A DNA stretch of 31,533 bases from Allomyces macrogynus ATCC 38327. Lineage: Eukaryota > Blastocladiomycota > Blastocladiomycetes > Blastocladiales > Blastocladiaceae. The notes beneath the pieces were generated by a model. It did not search any database. It was not told where the DNA came from and saw nothing but the letters and a program-made list of their open reading frames with translations. The stretch lies in NCBI GenBank assembly GCA_000151295.1, contig GG745357.1, positions 258,090 through 289,622 on the forward strand, in the 5' to 3' direction. The translations under genes and the position numbers were made by a program. Of the stretch, positions 20,081-31,047 are shown one piece after another; position 1 is the first letter of the stretch, and every line of letters starts with the position of its first letter.

Positions 20081-20250
20081 GATGTGCCTATTCCTTTATT
20101 GAATGGGCTCAATCGATCGACACAATCTCAGGAACATGAAGCATATGATGAAACGTCAGTTCTGAGAAAATGAAAAAGAAGGCTTGAGCACTCAAACCCA
20201 GTTGAGGCGTTCAAAACCCCTTGCCCCCAGCCTGTCAGCGTCCCCACTCC
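20081..20250. repeat. Left inverted terminal repeat of the DIRS-like element
   Basis: The reverse complement matches 25000-25168 over about 170 bp with only a handful of differences (for example ACGCTGACAGG against ACACTGATGGG, and GTGTCGATC against GTGTTGATC). Several differences are C/T transitions. The recombinase stop codon lies just inside it, at 20255. Confidence 0.92.
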
Positions 20251-20254
20251 CTGA

Positions 20255-21400
20255 TCAGAGAGACACCAAGACAGAGCAGATGTGCCCATCGAAGACAGGG
20301 TGGGAAACGGGACAGCCGGCCGCCCATTCTGGCCACAGAGGAACTGGGTGGGAGGCACATCTTGCACCCCCATCACCTGTGAGGAGGTGACAAAGCTTTG
20401 TGTAGACCCAAGTACCCTGGTAGTGCTTGTGGTACGTGGCAGCAGACGCCCACGTCCTGGCCACGATTTCCTCCTCAGTGGCGCCGTTCAGTTCCATGAA
20501 CTTGCAGGCCGCCGCCTTCAGGTCGTACGCGTGGAATCGCTGAGGGATCCGCGCGTCCCTCATGAGCTGGCGCACCCATGACACGATCGTGTCTGTGACC
20601 ACAAAGCGCTTGGTGGTGCCTGCCCCTGCAAAGAGTGCGTCGCTCGTACCCCTAGTAGGGACATAGGGGGACTGGCGCCCGAGGTATGCGGTCCAGTGCG
20701 CCCCCACGTCCAGCAGAGGGTCATTGGCCCGCGCAAGGTACGTGATCACTGTCTGATCATGCCAGTCCTTGGGGCTGCAGATCGCCAAGCGGAGTGTGTC
20801 TGGGAGCACAGCGCTCTCCAGCACGACAATACGCTCCAAACAGCTGAACCTGCGCCTCCTGTACCACAGGAGGAGGTACACGAGGCGGTGGTTCAACTTT
20901 GTGAATGACAGGTCCACGGTCAGGCCCCAAGCCCACACCGTGTTGTCCAAAATCGTCACGTCGAAAACCTCTTTGTCGTGCAAGACCCTAGGGCACTCCA
21001 CCCGGAAGGAGCGCACGACCTTTGAGACTGTCAGGCAGGTCGACAGGGACGTGATTGTGCCGTCAGGCCCGTGAAATTGTCCCCATGTCATCCCAATCGC
21101 CACTCGGCGGTGGGCCACCAGGTCTGCGCGCGCAGGCAAGGGGTCCTCCTCCCAAAGTGAGATGGCATACGCGCAAAAGGCGTTCACATCTCGCACAAGG
21201 GGATCAGTGCGTTCCCTGCGGCACCAGTGAAGCCAACATGACCAAGCTGCGTCATACTGCTTCCTGGTGTTTGCCACAAGGGCCACGTCGGCACAGATAA
21301 CAACCGCTCATGATAAGCCGAGCAGAGCTCCAAAATGCCAGAGAGCCTCCACACGATCAGGCGGGTCCCACTCGGGGGTACCTGCATCCGTTTGGTCCTC
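20255..21400 (-). CDS. DIRS-like tyrosine recombinase ORF
   Basis: Integrase-equivalent of the element, expected to insert the circular DNA intermediate by strand exchange. The core-binding part (ANTRKQYDAAWSCWLHWC) is followed by the catalytic part, ending AYDLKAAACKFMELNGATEE and TYHKHYQGTW, where the last Tyr is the likely nucleophile. The family H-x-x-R box reads Y-D-L-K here, with a His two residues earlier, so both conserved residues may be changed. The frame is open from 21307 to the TGA at 20255. Coding-like sequence continues upstream in the same frame (TPEWDPPDRVEALWHFGALL) but is cut by a TGA at 21308-21310. It overlaps the end of the RT-RNase H frame in another frame, as is common in DIRS elements. 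Confidence 0.75.
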
Positions 21401-23654
21401 ACCAGCACACCCACAGGCAGAGGAGCACGGGGTCATCTGTCGACATCCAAAGGGCGTTCTGGAACCACACCTGTGACGGCCAAAATGGGGTCACCACAGT
21501 CGCCGTCCCCTGATCGTCCCAGAGTTTCCGCAGCACATGGGACAGAAGGCCCCAAGGGGGGTATATCCACGTGGGTTCGCCTCCCCAATGGATCATGAGT
21601 GCATCCGTTGCCACCGCCCCCGGGTCCAGTCGGAATGTCACAAACCGATCCACGATCTGCGCTGTCACCACGGACGCAAACAGATCAATCTCCACTGGCC
21701 AGTGGGCCCGAAGTGCCCTGAAGACCGACCGGTGAATCATGTGGTTGTAGCAGACTAAACCCGCTTTCGAGTCTGTGTCCGCCACCCAGTTCTCCGCCTG
21801 CGGCAGGTGGGTCGCGCACAGGCGCGCGCCAAACCCCTGCAGCCAGAGCCAGGTCTCCTTTGTTGCGTGGTTCATCCATGGACAGCGGCGTCCCCCCTGC
21901 TGGTCCAGGTAAATCGCAGAGCCGAGGTTGTCCACCATCACGTGGATCGTCAACCCGGACAAGTCCAACGTCCCAGAGGTCACCAGGGCCTGCAGCCCTA
22001 GTGGGACCATGAGGATCTCCAAAATCCCGATGTGGATCAGATCCATCGCAGGGTGCCATGACAGGAATGTGGCCAGGTCCTCCACCGACCAGTACCTGTC
22101 CTGATACTGGAGAAGGACTTCTGCTGACCATTGGTCGCGCGTCTGTACCAGGTCTCCATTCAGCCATGCGTTCAGGGCCCAGCCCGTCCCTGATGCATCA
22201 GAGTGTGTGGTCAGGTCCACCACCAACTGTAGCGGCGTGGACCCCTTGTACTCCGAGAGGACTGTCACGCTCGCGACCAGGTCCTCCCACATGAGCGGCA
22301 TCACATCCACCATGAGGGAGCTCCACCTCCTGCGGTGCGTCCTGATGGACCGTGCTGCCAATTGCATTGCAGTGTGCAGCTCCATCGTGAGTAGCTGCAA
22401 TTTGCCCACCCCTGGTGAGATGGCCAGGACTTTCCCCACCAGGCTTGCCAGGTTCTTCACGTGAATCCGGTCCAGACGGCTCGACTTGTGTAGCTTGTCC
22501 CGGACTGCTGCCAATTTCGTGGGGGGGACTCACATCACTTTCTTTGCAAGGTCCCACTCCCACCCCACCCACTGCACCACTTGCGATGTGGGAATAGACA
22601 GTTTCTTCCACGAAATCCGAAATCCGTGGAGTTGCATCAGGCGAATGAACAGGGCCATGAACTGCAAGGTCAGCGCCTCTGTCATTGATCTGATGATCAC
22701 ATCGTCCAGCCAGGCTAGGACCATCACCCCAATCATGTGCAAAGCCGCCAGGATGGGCTTCGGGAGCTTTGTGAAAATCTGCGGCAGGCACTTCAACCCA
22801 AATAGGGAGGCCAGCGGTTCGTACACCCGGCCCTGTGCCATGAAGCGCAGCAGGTGCTGGTGTTCCGGATGCATGCCCAGGTGCAGGAAAAAGTCGGCGA
22901 TGTCCACCACAGCCGCAAATTCCATGTCTGGAATCACTCCGATCACCGATTTCATCGTTTCCATCTTGAACGGTTCGTCCCAAACGAACTTGTTCACATA
23001 TCAGTAGTCGATAATCACCCGGACCTTCCTGCACTTCTGCATCACGGTGAAGACCGGGTGGACCACTTTGTCCACAAAATAGTCACGGCGAGGGCCATCC
23101 TCCAGTACCTTCGCCACACCCTTCGCGACCCACGCGTGGAGTTCCAACTGTAGGGATGCCACCTCAGTCTCTGTTAGGCTGAACTCCACCGTCTCCCCTG
23201 TAGGCGGCGGCATCCCCAAAAGGTCCAGCCATAGCCCATTTGGGATCAAATCCCGCACGATCTGGGAGTCGTGGCATTTGAGCCAGACCTCCTGGAACGT
23301 GGGGAACTGTAGTCAACCCCCCATGACCACCTCTGGGTGCAGGTGCAGGAGCAGGGTCTCCAAATGCGCTATTTTCGCGTCTCCCGTCAGGCCCGCCGCG
23401 CCCCTGAGCACCGCGGACAGGGCCGTCAGGTCCAGGATCCCCAGGACTGATTCCGCGTCCGTCAGGGTAAAACATTCTCCAGGATCTGTCTGCAGCCAAC
23501 GCGCGACGTGATCCACCTTCCCAAAAACTGAGCCCCAGTCGCCAACCAAACAACAGTTTCTGTCTGTAGATACGTCGCGATGATCAAATATATTCAATAT
23601 GCGATCCATCGATGACAGGGGCGGCGCCGCTAAACCCGCTTCTTGTTGGGCCAA
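21399..23654 (-). pseudogene. DIRS-like pol: reverse transcriptase and RNase H, interrupted by three TGA
   Basis: One uninterrupted frame register of 752 codons from ATG 23652-23654 (MAQQEAGLAA). RT: VVHPVFTVMQKCRKVRVIIDY, motif A VDIADFFLHLG (about 22890-22907), LPQIFTKLPKPIL, and motif C AWLDDVII (22701-22715) with the two catalytic Asp. RNase H: HSDASGTGWALN (near 22180-22200), a Glu in GILEILM, an Asp in VMVDNLGSA, and an Asp-rich end near VADTDSKAG. In-frame TGA codons lie at 23313-23315, 23001-23003 and 22530-22532; there is no frameshift and no TAA or TAG. The TGA at 23001 interrupts DY-x-YVNKF, where relatives usually have Arg, so CGA-to-TGA transition is the simplest cause. The RT would otherwise copy the element RNA and RNase H would remove the template. 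Confidence 0.82.
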
Positions 23655-23803
23655 GCTGGCACCAAGCCGGAGCCGGAGCTGCTGGACGCGCGCTTTGATG
23701 CTCCTTCAAATTGTGGGCGACCACTGCCACTATTGCCGCGCCCCCCCGCAGGCGGGGCCGGTTGATAGCATTGGCGCACGGGGCTGAAAGGGGGCGCTGT
23801 GCG

Positions 23804-24950
23804 CTACTGTTGGGCGTGGGCGGTGCTGAGCGTGCTCTGCGTATGCCAGTAGCGCGCTCTGCTGTCGGCCTCAACCCGCTCAGAGAGCACGGCCTTGTCG
23901 AACAGTAACACGCGGCCCGAACGAGAGCCCAAAGGCAGCTCCTCGTGCAGGGCCTTGGTGCACGTCTTGTCCACCCCTGGGTAGGTCGCCAAATACGCGA
24001 CGCGACGCAACCCAGTGAGATGGGCGATATCCGCCGACTCGAGGTGCGCCTTGGCCTGCACCATATTGATGACGTTGTTGAGCGCAGCCAGCACATTGGC
24101 GCGCTCGTCCGCATCGAGCTTAGTGAGCGCCACCTCCTGGATGAGCGCCACGAAGACCTCCAAGCAGGAGGCAACTGTGACGGTGCCTCTCAGCTGGGTC
24201 ATGAGACGCTTGGTCACGTCCACAAGCAACTTGTCTTGCTCGGCACCAGCCCATTTCGCCAAGGCACCAAGGCCCAGGAGTGTGAATGAGAGCTCGGGGG
24301 CCTCTCTGTGGGACATGACTTCCTTCACTTCATAAAAGAACTTTGCGCACTTGCGGCGTTGTTTCTTGGCGCCCTCAGACTCATCGAGGGGGCCGAACAC
24401 GTCAGTAGGGCTCATCTGACTGTCAGTGTCGCCGCGGCCAATGGCCACACGCAACATGTCCGGCACGCGAGTTTCCCCGCTGTTCTCACGCGTCATGGGG
24501 TTTTCGGACACGACTGATGCGGTGGACGAACTGGTGGTTGACATGGCATCGTGATGATGCGTGTCATGATAGTCCGCCCCCCCCCCCCCCCCCGCGTGCA
24601 TTGGGATGCGCACCGTGGAAGGCGGGGCGGCCATGCGCGCCAGCGCGGCCTCCACCGCAGTCTCCGCCGCCGCCGCTGCAATACAAGCGACGTCGTCGGC
24701 TGTCAGCGTGCCACCACCACAGCCCACAGGAGCATTGGGATCAGGGCGGGCACCCTCCCCTGTCGCAGGCCTGTCCGCCGCAAGAGCAAGCACGACAGCA
24801 CCCGCGCGGGGAGCATCGGGGCGGGCCAGAACCGACACCTCTCCACCGTCCACCCCCCCCATCCAGGATGGGCGGGGCTGGCTCGACTTCGTGAGCGCCC
24901 AGAACCTGGCCTCCAAGGCCCTGAACTTCGTCGTTGATGCTGTCGGACAT
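23804..24950 (-). CDS. DIRS-like ORF1 (Gag-like)
   Basis: First ORF of the element, in the position of Gag. Its likely start is ATG 24948-24950 (MSDSINDEVQGLGGQV). The frame then changes within C-rich runs (about 24852 and the C17 tract at 24577-24593), entering the long frame that contains LTADDVACIAAAAAETAVEA, Ser/Thr-rich sequence from ATG 24544, and a helical region with KFFYEVKEVMSHREAPELSF and DERANVLAALNNVINMVQ, ending at TAG 23804. No zinc knuckle seen. It should coat the element RNA in particles; this role is from position only. The C-tract breaks may be sequencing slips. Confidence 0.6.
24577..24593. repeat. Homopolymer C17
   Basis: Seventeen C inside the Gag-like ORF, read as a Gly run on the minus strand. 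Length error here would shift the frame, so the true N-terminal part of ORF1 depends on it. Confidence 0.9.
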
Positions 24951-24999
24951 GTTGATCCTGAGAAAACTTGTCGGACTTGGTTTGTCGATCGAAAAAAAT

Positions 25000-25168
25000 G
25001 GAGTGGGGACACTGATGGGCTGGGGGCAAGGGCTTTGAACGCCTCAACTGGGTTTGAGTGCTCAAGCCTTCTTTTTCATTTTCTCAGAACTGACGTTTCA
25101 TCATATGCTTCATGTTCCTGAGATAGTGTTGATCGATTGAGCCCATTCAATAAAGGAATAGGCACATC
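25000..25168. repeat. Right inverted terminal repeat of the DIRS-like element
   Basis: Inverted copy of 20081-20250. Weaker similarity seems to continue outward for about 45 bp (TGTTGTCCA and GGGGTGC are shared at similar spacing), so the true ends may lie slightly further out. Confidence 0.9.
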
Positions 25169-28058
25169 GCAGCACCCCGAGGTGCTGGCAAGGGCAATGG
25201 ACAACATCGATTGCCAATTTCGCCATTGTGCTGATCAGCAAGTGGATTGTCTTGGTGGGGTTAGCGAATTGACGTGATGCTACGATTACAAAGGAATCTG
25301 AAGACGCAAAAAACATCGTTTATCATTTCAGGAACTCCATGTACACAATTTGGACCTCTGCCATTTTCCTTGCTATTGGAGCACATCCTGTTGTGGTCTC
25401 TGCTCCAATACCACTTTGTCCTACCCCATGCACCCATTGAGCACTTTGCAATGAGCACTTTTCACGATGTCACCGAATCATTCAACACGTTTTTGCCAGC
25501 GCCTTGGGGTTCTGCCACCAACACTGCACCAACTCGCCTTCACCACCCACACTGCAACCATCCTCATCAGCTGATCTGCAGGCCACTGGCCATTGTGCAT
25601 CGGCTCCACAATCAACCCGACTATGAACTTTGCGCGTGAATCAAGTGCTGCCTGGTTCCCGAGATTTATGGCTCCACGCGTCCTATGCAACTCGCCTGTC
25701 AGAGCAGACTTTGGTTTGAAGAAAGATCATTTTTCAGTGAGCAGTGGCTGGTGCAAGGCATTGCCAGGACAAGCAAGTGCCCAGTCTTCTTCAACTGCCA
25801 ATGCTTCTGTCGCACTTCTATTTATCATTCTCAGTTTGTCGCCCTTCTCCTTGCCTCCTCTCTAAGTTTCATCATGATACCCCCCCTCCCTCCTCCCCCC
25901 CATCGCCATGGCGCGACTCTACCTTGACGCTCCCCCATTGGCGCAGGGCTGGTACTTAAACCGATGGCACACAAATGGACTGTCACCAGGTGTGCACAAT
26001 AATGGGTCATGTTGTGATGCCCTTTGCATGAGCTCACCAGCCCTTGCAAAAAGTAAAAGAAGAGCAAGTCGAGCTCATGCCACTGGCCAGCGCGCCATCT
26101 TAGTCTCGCTTCTCTAGGAGCTCCCTCCTGGCCCAAGACAGCTCCTTGAAAAATATTAAGTTTGCTGCAGCCTTTGATTCAGTCGTTGTGTTCGAAATTT
26201 GGAGAGCGTTATGTAACAAATTGTAATAGTTCATGGCCGAATTAATGTAGGGAGACCAGCGCGGGGTTTGTCTTTGGACCAGGATAACTGAGGCAAAAGA
26301 GAGCAAGAGAGCGTTGCAGCACTCAAGCATGGAGCAAACGGTTTGGGCAACGCCTCTTGTGAAATGCCGTGTGACATGCGAGACGTGGAAGTCGCGCACC
26401 GCCCCCTGCCTGCACGCCACAGGAACGTGCTGATGCTGTCGACGATGCAACAAAAACGGACCTCATGTCACCCAGTTTGCTCACTTTGGTTCGCCTCAAA
26501 GGCCAACCGCTGCTGTACTCCTCCCATCTTCCGCCTGGAAATCTTCTAATTATGATGTCCCGCCGCTCTCCCAGCAACAAAAATGGGTAACTGGGCCAAG
26601 AATTATCGAAAAGCCAAGTCTTTTGAGAGCGGCCTTGGTCCAGGGGGCAGCTCTAGAGCAGGACTAATATGGCGCGCCAGCCCAAGTGGGACCAAGATGA
26701 CGCGCCAGCCAGCCGAGTTGCACTTCTTTTGCTTTCTGTAAACGTAGAGACGTGAGATATATTGCAATGGCGAACAACAAAAAAAGCAGCGTTGCTGTGA
26801 CACTGTCAGCAATTGGTGACGTTCAAGCAATCCCTTTCAATCTGGGCAGCATTGCTTGCACTGCCCTTTTGGTCAAGATTGATGGGTGGACTTCTCAGCG
26901 CGCCAGGGCTCAAGCCGGTCATAAACATCACGGTCATGTCGCCAGTTTCATTCAGTATTTACCCTTGAGTGACACTTCTGGCAAATTGAGAGCACATACA
27001 TGTTGCACCGCCCTCTGCACTATTGGTTGCAAACACAATGCTCTTGATCGCAAAAACTTGATCGGCCGTGATCAACTTGTGGGACTCTTCCGACACCAGA
27101 ATGTCGCATTTTTCGTCAGAAAAGAGCGCAAATACCGCACATGGTGACAGATAACATCCGTCCTGCACATGAGCGCCCAAAGATGGAGAGCGCTGAAGGA
27201 ACTGGGAACAACAGAGAAAACGCACCACACGCCACGATCTTCACGTCCTCCCCGAACGATGCGCAGTTTTGATCTACTCGTTGCCCAAGCGAATTCGTCT
27301 TTGGTTCGCAATCTCGCGATTTTCTCGATTGGGCTCGAAGAAACACCGTACATGTGTGAGATGTGAGACGTGCGAGACGCGCAACTCACTGTTGATCGAC
27401 ACCAGAGCGACCCGGCGCTTGGTTCAACGACGCCGGCCAGCGGGCTTGCCCCGTCGTCAACGAATGTCTCTGTCTGAAGGCGTGGAATGTGCACAATTTT
27501 ACACAGTTTCTCAGAGCTGGGCGAAATTTTGTCCAACGCACGAGCTCAGGAGACATCAGAGCTCGTCCAACGCGCTCACGATCACCAAATCGGTGGACGT
27601 GGGGGCGGAGGGCGGGGAACAAATCCTCGGTCCACGCTCACGGGGGGTTCGGCGGGGTTCCTGGTATCCCCACAGAGTTGATTTCCGCGTTGCATTTCGA
27701 CCCGCGGACGTGTCAGCTGTCTCCGACCCACATTCGAGCCCAGTGCTGAGAGCCAGGTAGTTTCGCAAGCATATCAAACCACTGGAAGGATTCGCTACGA
27801 GCGTCAACTTGACTTCACTCGAACTTCCTTGGCCGTTACTTTTCAGAATTGTTGTGCAACACGGTCACGCCGACGCGTTGGACCCGGCTCGTGCACACGT
27901 GGAGACGCGCTCGTCTTCCAGGCAATGTTGCGCCGAAAGTGCATTCAGGTGCGACAAAAAAGCGATGGGTAAGAGTTCAGCAACGCACGTTGCATCTCAC
28001 GATCGATTTAGCCAAGAAACCGAAATCCATTCTCCCTTCGCAGTCCACCCAGTCGAAC
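25169..28058. other. Long stretch without recognised genes
   Basis: Composition is lower in GC and partly CpG-poor (25.3-26.0 kb) compared with the host genes, suggesting old repeat sequence. On the minus strand, 27000-27130 reads FALFSDEKCDILVSEESHKL, which looks coding, but no exon boundaries or partner exons were found. From about 27.3 kb composition returns towards that of host genes. This part should contain the 3' flank of the CFAP251-like gene. Confidence 0.4.
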
Positions 28059-31047
28059 CTACTGCGCCAGCCCTCCAAGGCGATCACTGCCCTCGTTTTG
28101 GTCGTCGTCCACGACAAGCTCCTCGAACAGGTGCGCGACTTTGTCCAACTCGTCCCCCGGCATGGGCTCGCCATACATTTGCAAGAACGCGCGTACGTCG
28201 CCCATCGTCCCTTGCTTGGCGAGCGCCACGGCGCCGCGCACGTCTTCGACCGTGAGCGGGATCGCGTCGCGGAAGTTGAGAAAAACTATGTTCGGATCGC
28301 GTACAACGTCAGCCAAACATCCCGCGCTCCAGCTCAAATACCAAGCGCGCACTCTTGATCACTTCATCCAGCGTCACCCGATCCGGCAACCCGGCCTCGA
28401 GCGCCTTGAGACTCAACTGATTCAGCATCAACTCGACGTCCCTCTCGCTCGGGTAATACCCCAGCGCGCGCACGAGACTTGGTACCTGGTCCAGCGCGAC
28501 CGTCTCACGCAGCCGCAACGTGACGCCAGGATCAGCCTCGCCCTGTTCACGGAGCTGCGCATAGTAGAACAAGTCCTCGAGGTGGGTCGTGATGGCCGGG
28601 TCGTGCGTCGGATTGATCAGGTACCGGAACGGGGCCATGCCTGTACCGCCGAGGCCAGAGTGTGCGTCGAGGACCGACGCGCGAATGCGCCAGGTCTTCA
28701 CGGCGCCGTCATCGTCACCGGCGGTGAAGAGGTACTGGCCGTCGGGCGAGACAGCGGACGCGGTGATCTGTAGTCGAGTCCAAGAGTACGTTGTGAGTTG
28801 GGGAACGTGTCGAGAGCGCGAGAACTCGAGCAATGAACAAGCACCGTGTCCGGGTGCGCGACGAGCGCCATACTGCGGTGCGGATTCCCATCATACGGCC
28901 ACGCAAGCATCCCTACCAACTTATCCTGCGTCGCATACACGATATACTCGTGTTTCCCCTGCACGACGCTCTGCATCCAGTTGATCGGCGTCGGTGCAAA
29001 CAAGGCCGCGAGCACCGTATCGCGACACACAAACGTATCGGCATTCATCGTCTTGAGCCGCCACTGGTCTGTCGCCAACACGAGTTGACGCGCGCTCACG
29101 GGACAGACAGCCGTCGGAATCCCCGTCTGTTCAATCCGGCGCGAACTTACGATCGCAACCGCCCCATCCGCGATCGCGTACTCGACGAGCACGCGGTCGC
29201 GCGCGACCGAGAACAATCGCAAGTCGCCATCGATCCCCGCCGCATCTCCCGCGCGAGCCTCGTGGAACCACACCCCAACGACCGACTGCGAATGCGCCTG
29301 GATCCGGCCCACACGCACGAAGCGCACCGGGTCCCCGTCCACATGCACGACTGTGACCGCGGCCTTCGCATCAGCGCAAGCGACCCACGCGCCATGCGCG
29401 GCAATATGCGTGACTGACGCCGACGCGACCGCGGCCGGATCCGACATATCCTCCAAGTTCTCGCCGAGCACGCGCAGCCATCCGCGGTCGGTCCCGACGA
29501 GAACGCGGTCGCCGTGCGCCGTGACCGTCGTGACCGAGTCGGGCAAGTCACGGCGGGCATCGACGGTCCGCGTTGTCCAGTTCCAGAGCAAGACGTGCCC
29601 GGACCGTGCGCCAATGGCGAGCTTGGACGCCGGGGTGGTTGCGAGACAGGTCACGGGCTGCGGCGGAAATTCGAGGACGGGTTGCGCGACGGTCGTTTTG
29701 CCGGATGCACGCACGACGTGCAGCGTGCGCCCGTGCGTGGTGGTGACGACGAGTGAGGGGAGGGTCGGGAGGAGACCCGTCGGGAAGCCCGCGGAGAGGC
29801 CCGAGATGGGGCCCGACTTGAGCTTCTCGAAAAACGTGACGAGTCGGAACTGGGTGGTGGAGAGCGATGGTCAGTATCCGGCGGTTCGGGGTGGAGAAGT
29901 AAGAGAGACATCGCACGAACCGAATGATCAAACACGCGCACAAAACCGTCGTCGGCCCCCGTCGCAATCAGCCCTTCCTTGTCGAGCGGCAGCAGCACGT
30001 TGATGCACGAGTTGTGGATGTGGCTGTTCTCGAGGTCAGTCCGGAGCGCATAGACGTGAATGATCTAGGAAAAGCGTACTGGAACGTCTTGAGCTGGCTC
30101 CACCCGCCATCTTTGGTGCGCTGCCAAAGGGGTACATCGCCAGCGCGCGTGCCTGCGACGACTTTGTTCGTGTTGAGGTACACAGCCATGGTGAGCTGCG
30201 ACTTGAGCGGAGGGTCATGGCCCTCGGCAAATGGCGCGTCATCGTTGGTCCAGTCCCAGAAGAAGACGGTGTTCGCGCCGTTCGAGACGATTTGTGTCGA
30301 GTCGAAACGGGAGAACTTGACCGAGAGCTAGTCAACCGCAAAGAGGGTGAGCTTCCCCGTTGCTCGTATCAGAGACGGGACGAAACGGCCGCACCTGCGG
30401 ATCTGCAGACGGTATCGGCATCGAGAACACCGGGTCCTGCGCGAGCGTGGTCCACTCCCACACGCAAATCGTTTGAGCACCTAGAGAGATGCTGTGCGAT
30501 CAGACCGCGCGCGCTGTCACCATCTCGATCGCATCGTACGCACCTGGTGCACCGCCAATGGACACGACATACTTGACGTCGGCCGACATGTCGACGACGA
30601 CGGCACCGTGGCCGTCGTGCGGCCCGAAAATAGTCTTGATGGGCATGCCCGTCGCCACCTCCCAGACAAGCAGGAGCGACTCGGGCCCCGTGTCAGCCGA
30701 CGCCGCCCATTTGCGGTCGCGTGAGACGCACAAGGCCGTGATCGCGTGCGACTAGGGTGGAGAAACAGGTAAGCATAAAGCCCGTAGCAGCGAAGCAAGG
30801 CCAAGACTCGTACGTGGCCTTGGAAGAGCACTTGGTCCATGCCGGCCGCGGCATGCTTCAAGACGACATTGTTGGACGCGCAAAACAGAACCGACGGCGG
30901 GTGGGCTGGGTCCTAGTGTCGTATGCGCTCATCAGAAACCGCTCGGGAATGGATTGATTCGAGAGGCAGGCTCACCTCGTCGCTTCCAGGTATACAATGG
31001 ACCGGGTTGGCGAGCTGGCACGAGACGCCGAACAGATACTCGAGCTC
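28059..31047 (-). CDS. WD-repeat flagellar protein resembling CFAP251/WDR66
   Basis: Predicted axonemal protein; CFAP251 is part of the calmodulin- and spoke-associated complex at radial spoke 3. In-phase exons: 31047-30976, 30912-30814, 30751-30544, 30480-30395, 30327-30136, 30064-29921, 29849-28845, 28767-28059. The introns are 62-77 nt with YAG acceptors. Encoded features in order: ELEYLFGVSCQLANPVHC, PPSVLFCASNNVVLKH, SHAITALCVSRDRKWAASAD followed by LLLVWEV, TICVWEW, VKFSRFDSTQIVSNG then VFFWDW, IATGADDGFVRVFDHS, more blades to ASAVSPDGQYLFTAGDDDGA then VKTWRI, then a C-terminal EF-hand-like helical region ending in GEPMPGDELDKVAHLFEELV and VVDDD. About 835 residues are placed. The 5' end is unresolved: an acceptor lies at 31048-31050, and an open frame at 31070-31417 may be an earlier exon. 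One surplus base near 28335 breaks the last exon. Confidence 0.8.

Larger units (their letters stand above)
20081..25168 (-). mobile_element. DIRS-like tyrosine-recombinase retrotransposon
   Basis: About 5.1 kb bounded by inverted terminal repeats (20081-20250 and 25000-25168) and transcribed on the minus strand. Gene order from 25.0 kb downward: Gag-like ORF, reverse transcriptase, RNase H, tyrosine recombinase. Inverted terminal repeats, a tyrosine recombinase instead of a DDE integrase, and no aspartic protease together define the DIRS order of retroelements, which integrate through a circular intermediate and make no target duplication. No adenine-methyltransferase domain was seen. It lies 145 bp downstream of a tRNA gene. 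The ORFs are nearly complete but interrupted: three in-frame TGA in pol, one at the recombinase start, and a C-tract slip in Gag. This copy is probably inactive but recent, since its two ITRs still match almost fully and CpG is kept. Confidence 0.88.

Noticed and set aside
30329..30331. In-frame TAG in the CFAP251-like gene
   Set aside because: It is the end of a 67-nt intron (30328-30394) whose removal keeps phase.
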